The notes under the pieces: generated by a model | Seen by the model: only the letters and a program-made list of their open reading frames with translations | Databases searched by the model: none | Told to the model about the DNA's origin: nothing | Assembly: GCA_020633775.1 (NCBI GenBank) | Contig: JACKDA010000021.1 | Location: forward strand, 1-27,304 | Length of the DNA stretch: 27,304 bases | Source of the DNA: Gemmatimonadales bacterium | GTDB taxonomy: Bacteria; Gemmatimonadota; Gemmatimonadetes; Gemmatimonadales; GWC2-71-9 | Direction of reading: 5' to 3' | Shown: positions 14,940 through 22,556 of the stretch, piece by piece | Numbering within the stretch: position 1 is the first letter of the stretch | Layout: the number at the start of each line of letters is the position of its first letter | Made by a program: the position numbers and the translations under genes

Positions 14940-16013
14940 TCAGGGCGCGGTGGCGGTGGCGCGAATCTCGACCGAGGTGAACTCCCACGGGATGTTGAGC
15001 GGGCCGAGTCGCACGCGGAGCACTTGCGGGCCCGGGGCACCCAGCACCCACTCTGGTGCGATGAAGCTCGTGTCCGGCGCCTCGCCACCGCCCCAGACGG
15101 AGTCGACGCCCCCGATGGTCCCGCCCCCCGTTCGCACGATGAACGACAGCGCCTGCGCTCCGACCACGTTGCCGTAGTCGTCGAGCAGGCGGATCCTGGG
15201 CCGGATCGGGACCGCCGTCCCGCTCGCCGCGACTTGATCACCCCCCTGGAGCACGACCATCCTGGCGACCTGACCCGCCTCGACGACGAAGAGCCAGGTG
15301 TGCGAATTGGGGGCCGCGACCCCCGGCACGGTCGCCGCGATGGCGACAGTGTCGCCGGCACGGGTCGGGAACGACACGAATCGGAGGCCGGCCGCACCGA
15401 GGGAGTCGGTGACGCCATCCGCCGCGAGAATCTGCGCTCCACCCGAGACGACCGACCACTGCACCGGATGCCCGCGCACGGCGGCCCCCGACCGACTGAT
15501 CACGCGGACCCCCGGCGGGCCGAGGAGACTGAACTGGCGAGGCTCGCTGGAGGCCGACACCGCGATCACGGTGTCGGCCGCGGGGTGGGCGAACCGGGAA
15601 TGGAACAGCGCCGACTCCGCGACCGGGGCGACCGCCTGCGCGACGAAGTTGCGCGTGATGCTCGGCGCACTCAGCAGCGTCGCCAGCAGCCGCTGCGGCC
15701 CGAGCACCGGGCCGAGGACCCAGATCGGCATCCGCGCCACGCCATCGGCGCCCGACGTCACCACGATGGTGCCATTGCCGTCGCCGTCGATGATCCGGAA
15801 GTCGATCCGCTCGCCCGCCACCGGTTCCCCGTCGCGGAGAACCCGCACCGCCGGTGGCTCCGCCACGGCGAGCGTCGCCTCGGCGACCTGATCGAGTCCG
15901 CCGACGATCTCGAGCGCGTATGACGGTCCGCTGCTCGCGAGGGGGGAGCCCGACCCACCGCATCCGATCATCGACCATGCGGCCAGTGCCGCGACGACGC
16001 CCCGCACGCGCAT
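14940..16013 (-). CDS. Lipoprotein with Ig-like (Big_1-type) domains
   Basis: 357 residues from an ATG with GGAGG at 4-base spacing. The signal peptide ends in a lipobox (SMIGC, C18), so the protein should be lipid-anchored. Ig-like segments follow: PAVRVLRDGEPVAGERIDFR...ADGVARMPIWVLG and GPQRLLATL, a middle unit with VISRSGAAVRGHPVQWSV, and a third with IRLLDDYGNVVGAQALSFIV ending in EWVLGAPGPQVLRV. The pattern fits bacterial Ig-like domain 1 (invasin-like), usually surface spacers or adhesive modules. The neighbouring lipoprotein shares the same repeat unit. No enzymatic motif is seen. Confidence 0.8.
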   Translation of the reverse strand: MRVRGVVAALAAWSMIGCGGSGSPLASSGPSYALEIVGGLDQVAEATLAVAEPPAVRVLRDGEPVAGERIDFRIIDGDGNGTIVVTSGADGVARMPIWVLGPVLGPQRLLATLLSAPSITRNFVAQAVAPVAESALFHSRFAHPAADTVIAVSASSEPRQFSLLGPPGVRVISRSGAAVRGHPVQWSVVSGGAQILAADGVTDSLGAAGLRFVSFPTRAGDTVAIAATVPGVAAPNSHTWLFVVEAGQVARMVVLQGGDQVAASGTAVPIRPRIRLLDDYGNVVGAQALSFIVRTGGGTIGGVDSVWGGGEAPDTSFIAPEWVLGAPGPQVLRVRLGPLNIPWEFTSVEIRATATAP

Positions 16014-16039
16014 GCTGCCTCCGGGGGTGGGATGGACGC

Positions 16040-16720
16040 TCAGGTACCGGTCGCCCGGAAGGTCACCGTGATCCCGGCGGCCGTCGCGGTGAGCACGTTC
16101 TGCCCTGGTCGGATCATGATCCACTTGCTGAGTCCGGCGGTCCCGTCGGGCAGCGTGACGACGTCGGCCCCGCGGACACCGGCCGCGTCGCCGGCGGCGA
16201 CGTCCCAGGTGACGGGAATCCCCGCGAGCGGTCGGCCGGCCGCGTCGAGCACCCGCACGATCGGTCGATTCGGCACCGAGGCGTACACCCGCGCCTCCTG
16301 ACCATCCCCCTGCACCAGCTCGACGATCGCCGGCACTCCTGCGACTGCGAGGGCGCTGATCCGGACCGGCGAGCCGAGCGCACCGGGGACGGAGGCGACC
16401 AGTTCCTGCGGCCCGATCGTGCCGAGGACCCAGGCCCCGACGCGGGCGATGCCGTCGGCATCGGTGGTCACCGTCGCGTCGCTCACGCTGCCACCACCCC
16501 GCGTGACCTCGAAGGTGATCGTCACCCCGGCGAGCGGTTCGCCGGCGCGGAACACCTGCACCGCCGGCGGGATCGGCACCGCGCTGCCCGCGACCGTGGT
16601 CTGCGAGGCCCCGGCCGCGAGCGTGGCCAGGATGTTGTCGCTCTGGGCTGCCGGGTCAGCGCCGCACGCCGCGAGGCCGAGGAGGGCGACGGGGACGAGC
16701 AGGGCGTGGGATGGACGCAT
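16040..16720 (-). CDS. Lipoprotein with two Ig-like (Big_1-type) domains
   Basis: 226 residues from an ATG with GGAGG 5 bases upstream. The lipobox LLGLAAC places the lipidated cysteine at residue 19. Two Ig-like units are visible, with PAVQVFRAGEPLAGVTITFE...DADGIARVGAWVLG then GPQELVASVPG, and a second RPIVRVLDAAGRPLAGIPVTWD with a similar end. It is a shorter paralogue of the downstream lipoprotein (the shared WVLG-GPQ-L pattern is distinctive), so the pair probably arose by duplication. It lies 79 bases after hslU and 26 bases before its paralogue. Likely a cell-surface or outer-membrane protein of unknown partner. Confidence 0.8.
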   Translation of the reverse strand: MRPSHALLVPVALLGLAACGADPAAQSDNILATLAAGASQTTVAGSAVPIPPAVQVFRAGEPLAGVTITFEVTRGGGSVSDATVTTDADGIARVGAWVLGTIGPQELVASVPGALGSPVRISALAVAGVPAIVELVQGDGQEARVYASVPNRPIVRVLDAAGRPLAGIPVTWDVAAGDAAGVRGADVVTLPDGTAGLSKWIMIRPGQNVLTATAAGITVTFRATGT

Positions 16721-16799
16721 CGAGACCTCCAGGGGTGGGGAGGGGCGGATCGACGCCCCGGGAGACTCCCTCGACGATACCCGCCGGGCCCCGGCCGCG

Positions 16800-18209
<1,410 letters not shown>

Positions 18210-18222
18210 CGGGAAAAGATAG

Positions 18223-18342
18223 GCGAGTCGTGAGACGTGAGTCCTGAGTCCTGAGGGGTTGTCATCGCGAGGGAGGGCGCGAAGCGCCCGACCGAAGGGG
18301 GAACAACCTCTCACGCCTCAGGACTCACCCCTCACGACTCGC
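18223..18342. repeat. Nested inverted repeat between hslV and hslU
   Basis: Outer 12-bp perfect arms (18223-18234 / 18331-18342), middle 12-bp arms containing TGAGTCCTGAGG (18245-18256 / 18316-18327), a GGTTGT/ACAACC pair (18257-18262 / 18303-18308) and an inner GGGCGC-GAA-GCGCCC hairpin. A 39-base core (18261-18299) matches the reverse strand of the 20240-20347 repeat at 37 positions. It reaches the hslV stop codon. It could end or stabilise the hslV message, or be a non-coding mobile repeat. Confidence 0.8.
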
Positions 18343-18878
18343 TACAACTCCAGCACCGTCAGGTTGTTGTTCGTGTACACGCAGATCTCCGCCGCGATCC
18401 GCATGCTCTTCTCCACCACCTCCCGGGCGCTGAGCCGGTCGTCGTCGATCAGGGCCCGCGCCGCGGCGAGGGCGAACTCGCCGCCCGAGCCGACGGCGAG
18501 GATCCCGTCGTCGGGTTCGATCAGCTCGCCGTTGCCCGAGAGGAGGAAGGTGTGCTCGAGGTCGGCCACGATCAGCACCGCCTCGAGGCGCCGCAGGAAG
18601 CGGTCGGCCCGCCAGTCCTTCGCGAGCTCGGTCGAGGCGCGGGTGAGGTTGCCGGGGTAGCGATCGAGCTTCTCCTCGAAGCGCTCGAAGAGGGTGAGCG
18701 CATCGGCGACCGAGCCGGCGAAGCCGGCGAGGATGCGGCCGCCCTTGAGGGTCCGGACCTTGGTGGCCTTCGCCTTGACGACGGTGTCGCCGATCGAGAC
18801 CTGGCCGTCGCCGGCGAGGGCGACGCGCCCGCCCTTGCGAACGGCTAGAATGGTGGTGCCATGATACGTGACGGTCAT
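18342..18878 (-). CDS. hslV: HslV, threonine protease subunit of HslUV
   Basis: 178 residues. HslV is the proteolytic core of the two-part ATP-dependent protease, a double hexamer in the cytoplasm. After a seven-residue propeptide, HGTTILAVR should be processed so that Thr8 is the N-terminal nucleophile. Other family marks: VALAGDGQVSIGDTVVK, GRILAGFAGSVADALTLFERFE, LAVGSGGEFALAAARALI and ICVYTNNN near the end. The start is fixed by the propeptide. Its first 18 bases overlap the divergent glycosyltransferase gene, so its promoter must lie within that gene or transcription must pass through from xerC antisense to it. Confidence 0.96.
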   Translation of the reverse strand: MTVTYHGTTILAVRKGGRVALAGDGQVSIGDTVVKAKATKVRTLKGGRILAGFAGSVADALTLFERFEEKLDRYPGNLTRASTELAKDWRADRFLRRLEAVLIVADLEHTFLLSGNGELIEPDDGILAVGSGGEFALAAARALIDDDRLSAREVVEKSMRIAAEICVYTNNNLTVLEL

Positions 18879-20237
18879 CGCCGCTGGCTCCCCGGAGCGC
18901 TGGTCCTGATGGTGGCCGCCGTGGTCGTCGCGCGGGCCGCGACGCTCCTCCGGACCGACCTCTGGTTCGACGAACTCTACTCCCTCCAGGCCGCCTCGGG
19001 CGACCTCGCGGGGGTCTGGGCCGCCGCACTGGCCGACCGGGTCCACCCGCCCGGATTCTACACCATCGTCTGGGGATGGCTCGCCGTCGTGGACCCGACC
19101 CCCCTCGGGCTCCGCCTCCTGCCGTTCCTCACCTGGCTCGGGATGCTCGCCGCCGTCGCGTGGCTCGGCCACCGACTCCGGCTCGGGCGCGCTGCGGTGG
19201 CACTGCTGGTCCTGCTCGCCGCGGTGAACCCCGTGCTGTTCGAGTTCGGCGCGTTCGTGCGGGGGTACGCCCTGCTGATCGCCCTGCTCACGATCGCGCT
19301 CACCGCCGCCGCGTCGCGACTGGAATCGCCTCCCGACGCCGCGCCGCTCCCCCTCGCCGTCCTCGTGGTGCCGCTGGTGCTGGCGGCGTGGATCCACTAC
19401 TTCGCCTGGCCGGTGATCGGGGCGATCGCGATTGCCCTCCTCGTGGCCCGCCGGCCCCGGGACGCCACCGCCGTGCTCGTGGTCCCCGCGATCCTGATCC
19501 TCCCCTGGGCCGTCGCGCTGGCCGGCGGGTCACGCGACGTCGCCGGCGCCCTGGCCGCGTTCGTCACGACCCCGGGCCTGCTCGACCTGCTGCGGGCCCC
19601 GGGCACGCTCCTCCTCGGCGGCTCGGCGATGGTCATCGGCACGGTGGCGGTCGCGGTGATCGGGTGGGAGAGCCTGGTGCAGCCCCGCACGGTACGCGTG
19701 CTGCTGGCGGCCTCGGTGGTGTGCACACTCGGGGCCGGCTGGCTCCTCTCGGTCCTGACCCCGTTCGGCGCGTGGGGGATGCGGTATCTCTCCCCGGCGA
19801 TCGTGCCGCTGCTCGCCGCCATGGTCCTTTCGCGCCGCGCGAGCGCAACGACGCGGGCGCTCCTGCTCGCACTGGTGGCGATCGGCGGCGTCCTCGGCAT
19901 CCGCCACCCGGAGCAGGCACCGACGCCCTGGCGCGAGGCGATTCGCACCATGATGGCGGCGGCGCCCGGCGACTCGGTGACCGCCTATGCCTCCGAGGGG
20001 TTCACCATCCTGCCGCTCCGCTACCACGCGCTGATGATGGGCGCGCCACTCCGGGTCCCCGAGGTGCGCGGACTCCCGGCGCCCGATGCGCCCGCCGGGT
20101 GGGTCGTGATCCGCCCCGCCGCTCTGCCACCGGGCTACCAGCCGACCGACCAGTTTCGCGCGATGGGGCGCGTGGTCACCGACTCGTTCGCGGTGGGCGA
20201 GGGGCAGATGGCGGTGCGGGGGTGGCTGGTCGAGTAG
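18861..20237 (+). CDS. GT-C type membrane glycosyltransferase (GT39/ArnT-like)
   Basis: 458 residues with about ten or more hydrophobic helices, beginning at LPGALVLMVAAVVVARA. The first loop holds the acidic motif DLWFDELYS (D37, E38) and then HPPGFY (62-67), the pattern of GT-C enzymes that use polyprenyl-phosphate sugars on the outer face of the membrane. A soluble tail (about 375-458) completes it. The acceptor is unknown; protein, lipid or cell-wall polymers are all possible. It runs opposite to all surrounding genes and splits xerC from hslV. A later start (ATG at 18909) would remove the 18-base overlap with hslV but cut into the first helix, and no strong ribosome site is visible for either. 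Confidence 0.8.
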   Translation: MIRDGHRRWLPGALVLMVAAVVVARAATLLRTDLWFDELYSLQAASGDLAGVWAAALADRVHPPGFYTIVWGWLAVVDPTPLGLRLLPFLTWLGMLAAVAWLGHRLRLGRAAVALLVLLAAVNPVLFEFGAFVRGYALLIALLTIALTAAASRLESPPDAAPLPLAVLVVPLVLAAWIHYFAWPVIGAIAIALLVARRPRDATAVLVVPAILILPWAVALAGGSRDVAGALAAFVTTPGLLDLLRAPGTLLLGGSAMVIGTVAVAVIGWESLVQPRTVRVLLAASVVCTLGAGWLLSVLTPFGAWGMRYLSPAIVPLLAAMVLSRRASATTRALLLALVAIGGVLGIRHPEQAPTPWREAIRTMMAAAPGDSVTAYASEGFTILPLRYHALMMGAPLRVPEVRGLPAPDAPAGWVVIRPAALPPGYQPTDQFRAMGRVVTDSFAVGEGQMAVRGWLVE

Positions 20238-20239
20238 AC

Positions 20240-20347
20240 GTGAGGGGTGAGTCCTGAGACGTGGGGGGGCGACCGGATCCCTTCGGTCGGGCGCTGCGCG
20301 CCCTCCCTCGGGATGACAGCCCCCACGTCTCAGGACCCACACCTCAC
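20240..20347. repeat. Inverted repeat between the convergent glycosyltransferase and xerC genes
   Basis: 28-base arms (20240-20267 and 20320-20347) are complementary with two mismatches. They enclose a 39-base core (20279-20317) nearly identical, in reverse, to that of the 18223-18342 repeat. The right arm reaches past the xerC stop codon. Both neighbours end here, so it can act as a two-way terminator as well as being a member of a dispersed family. Confidence 0.8.
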
Positions 20348-21279
20348 TTCTTCTTCCCCCTCGGATGCGCCCTCCCGTACACCTCCTTCAACCGCTCGAC
20401 GGAGGTGTGGGTGTAGATCTGCGTGGTCGAGAGCGACGCGTGGCCGAGGAGTTCCTGCACCGCGCGGAGGTCGGCGCCGGCATCGAGCAGGTGCGTGGCG
20501 AACGAGTGGCGCATCGAATGGGTGCGCATCCCGTCGGCGCCGATCGCGTCGTAGAGCCGGTGCATCCGCCGCTGGATGGTGACCGGCGCGAGTCGCCTCC
20601 CGGTGCGGCCGATGAAGATCGCCTGGCGGTCGGCCCCCTCGCGCGCGGCCCACGCCGCGCGGGCGGTGATCCAGCGCCGGAGCGCGAGCGACGCGCGGGT
20701 GCCGACAGGGACGATCCGTTCCTTGCGCCCCTTCCCCAGCACCTTGACCTGGTCGCCCAGCAGGTCGAGCCGGTCGAGGTCGAGCTCACGCAGCTCCGAC
20801 AGGCGCAGCCCGGAGGAGTAGAACAGCTCGAGCATCGCGAGGTCGCGCAGCGCGTCCGGGTCATCGGTCGCCGCGAGGGTCTCGGCGTGGGCGAAGAGCG
20901 CCGCCACCTGCTCGGCCAGCAGGTGCGTCGGCAATCGCTTCTCCAGCCGGGGCAGCTTCGCCGCGCGCACCGCCGCGACATCGATGTCGTGGTGCACGTG
21001 CAGCCAGCGGTAGAAGGAGCGGATCGCCGAGAGGGTGCGAGCGGCCGAGCGGCGAGCGAGGCCGCGCTGCTCCAGCTCGCCGAGGAAGCCGCGGATCGCG
21101 AAGCGATCGACCTCGGCGAACGACCAGGTGCGCCCGCCGTGGCGCCGGTCGAGGAAGTCGACGAACTGCTCGAGGTCGCGGGCGTAGGCGCTGAGGGTGT
21201 GGGGCGAGCGGTCGCGCGCCTTCTCCAGGTGCTCGAGGAACTCGCGGACGCGCGGCGGGGTCAGGGTGCGCGCAGCCAC
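20344..21279 (-). CDS. xerC: Tyrosine recombinase XerC
   Basis: 311 residues. XerC with XerD resolves chromosome dimers at dif near septation. The N-terminal SAM-like DNA-binding domain runs to about 110. Catalytic residues are all present: R159 (SGLRLSEL), K183 (GKGRKER), H254 and R257 (HSMRHSFATH), H280 (LGHASLSTT) and nucleophile Y289 (QIYTH). The C-terminal HPRGKKK tail is basic. The gene neighbourhood trmFO-xerC-hslV is that of chromosomal XerC, so this is not a mobile-element integrase. It overlaps the end of trmFO by 19 bases. Its stop codon lies in a repeat arm. Confidence 0.93.
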   Translation of the reverse strand: MAARTLTPPRVREFLEHLEKARDRSPHTLSAYARDLEQFVDFLDRRHGGRTWSFAEVDRFAIRGFLGELEQRGLARRSAARTLSAIRSFYRWLHVHHDIDVAAVRAAKLPRLEKRLPTHLLAEQVAALFAHAETLAATDDPDALRDLAMLELFYSSGLRLSELRELDLDRLDLLGDQVKVLGKGRKERIVPVGTRASLALRRWITARAAWAAREGADRQAIFIGRTGRRLAPVTIQRRMHRLYDAIGADGMRTHSMRHSFATHLLDAGADLRAVQELLGHASLSTTQIYTHTSVERLKEVYGRAHPRGKKK

Positions 21280-22556
21280 GCCGCGAAATCCTCGCGCGCC
21301 CGGGCCACCTGCCGCGCCTTGCGCTCGGCCTTCTTCACCGACCCCTCCAGCGGCTCGAGCAGGCCGAAGTTCGCGTTCATCGGCTGGAAGTGATCGGGGT
21401 CGGCCTCGCGCAGGTAGCGCAGCAGGCCGCCGAGCATCGTGGTCGGGGGCGGAACCGTCGGTGCCTCGCCGCGCAGCACGCGGGCGAGATTGATCCCCGA
21501 CAGCAGCCCGGTGCCGAGCGACTCGGTGTATCCCTCGACGCCGGTGAGCTGCCCCGCGAAGAAGACCGGCGCCCCGTCCGCGAGTTGCAGGGCGGGGCCG
21601 AGCGTGCGCGGGGAGTTGATGTAGCTGTTGCGGTGGATGCTGCCCCAGCGCAGGAACTCGGCGTCAGCGAGGCCGGGGATCATCGTGAACACCCGGCGCT
21701 GCTCGGGAATCCGCAACCGGGTCTGGAAGCCGACGAGGTTCCACATCTGACCCGCGCGATCCTCCCGACGCAGCTGCACGACGGCGTGCGGGTCGCGACC
21801 GGTGCGCGGATCGGCGAGCCCCACCGGCTTCATCGGGCCGAATCGCGGTGTCTCCCGGCCACGGCGCGCCATCTCCTCGATCGGAAGGCACCCCTCGAAG
21901 TACGGCACCTCGTCGAAGGCATGGCCGCTGAACTGGTCGCCCGCCACCAGGGCATCGATGAACGCCTCGTACGTGTCGCGGTCCATCGGGGCGTTGAGGT
22001 AGTCGTCGCCATCGCCCTTGCCCCAGCGCGACTTCGCGTAGAGGACGTCGTGATCGAGCGACTCATGGCTCACGATCGGCGCGATCGCGTCGAAGAAGGC
22101 GAGCCCGTCGAGGCCCAGCCGCTCGCGGATCGCGGCCGCGAGGGTGTCGCTGGTGAGCGGCCCGGTGGCGACGATTCCCGCCTCGGGGAGCTCGCATTGC
22201 TCCGAGCGGACCACGGTGATCCCCGGGTGCGAGGTCACCTTCGCGTGCACCAACTCGCCGAAGATGGTCCGGTCCACCGCGAGCGCGGCGCCGCCGGGCA
22301 CCCGGGCCTCGTCGGCCAGCGGCAGCAGGATCGAGCCGAGGTCGCGCAGCTCGGCCTTGAGCAGGCCGTGGGCATTCGCGAGCTCGACCGACTTGAACGA
22401 GTTGCTGCAGACGAGTTCGCCGAGACGGTCGGTCTGGTGCGCGGGCGTGGGCACCACCGGGCGCATCTCGACGAGGGTCACCGCCACGCCACGCTCCGCG
22501 AGGGCCCACGCGGCTTCGCAGCCGGCGAGCCCGCCCCCGACGACCGTCGCCTTCAT
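21261..22556 (-). CDS. trmFO: TrmFO, folate/FAD-dependent tRNA (uracil-54-C5)-methyltransferase
   Basis: 431 residues, near the usual family length. TrmFO methylates U54 of tRNA using methylenetetrahydrofolate and FAD. The N-terminal FAD loop is VVGGGLAGCEAAWALAERG (about 5-23), followed by ELVCSNSFKSVEL, which is diagnostic, then RWGKGDGDDYLNAPMD and CLPIEEMARRG, and a C-terminal GQLTGVEGYTESLGTGLL. The start ATG overlaps the topA stop as ATGA. It is third from last in the aroC-aroK-topA-trmFO-xerC unit, an arrangement also seen in other bacteria. Confidence 0.96.
   Translation of the reverse strand: MKATVVGGGLAGCEAAWALAERGVAVTLVEMRPVVPTPAHQTDRLGELVCSNSFKSVELANAHGLLKAELRDLGSILLPLADEARVPGGAALAVDRTIFGELVHAKVTSHPGITVVRSEQCELPEAGIVATGPLTSDTLAAAIRERLGLDGLAFFDAIAPIVSHESLDHDVLYAKSRWGKGDGDDYLNAPMDRDTYEAFIDALVAGDQFSGHAFDEVPYFEGCLPIEEMARRGRETPRFGPMKPVGLADPRTGRDPHAVVQLRREDRAGQMWNLVGFQTRLRIPEQRRVFTMIPGLADAEFLRWGSIHRNSYINSPRTLGPALQLADGAPVFFAGQLTGVEGYTESLGTGLLSGINLARVLRGEAPTVPPPTTMLGGLLRYLREADPDHFQPMNANFGLLEPLEGSVKKAERKARQVARAREDFAAWLRAP

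Noticed and set aside
20240..20347. CRISPR array, because of repeated TGAGTCCTGAG blocks
   Set aside because: Blocks are arms of inverted repeats, not direct repeats with regular unique spacers, and no cas gene is present.
20344..21279. Phage or island integrase
   Set aside because: The length, the trmFO/hslV neighbourhood and the sequence pattern are those of housekeeping XerC. No att sites or cargo genes are linked to it.
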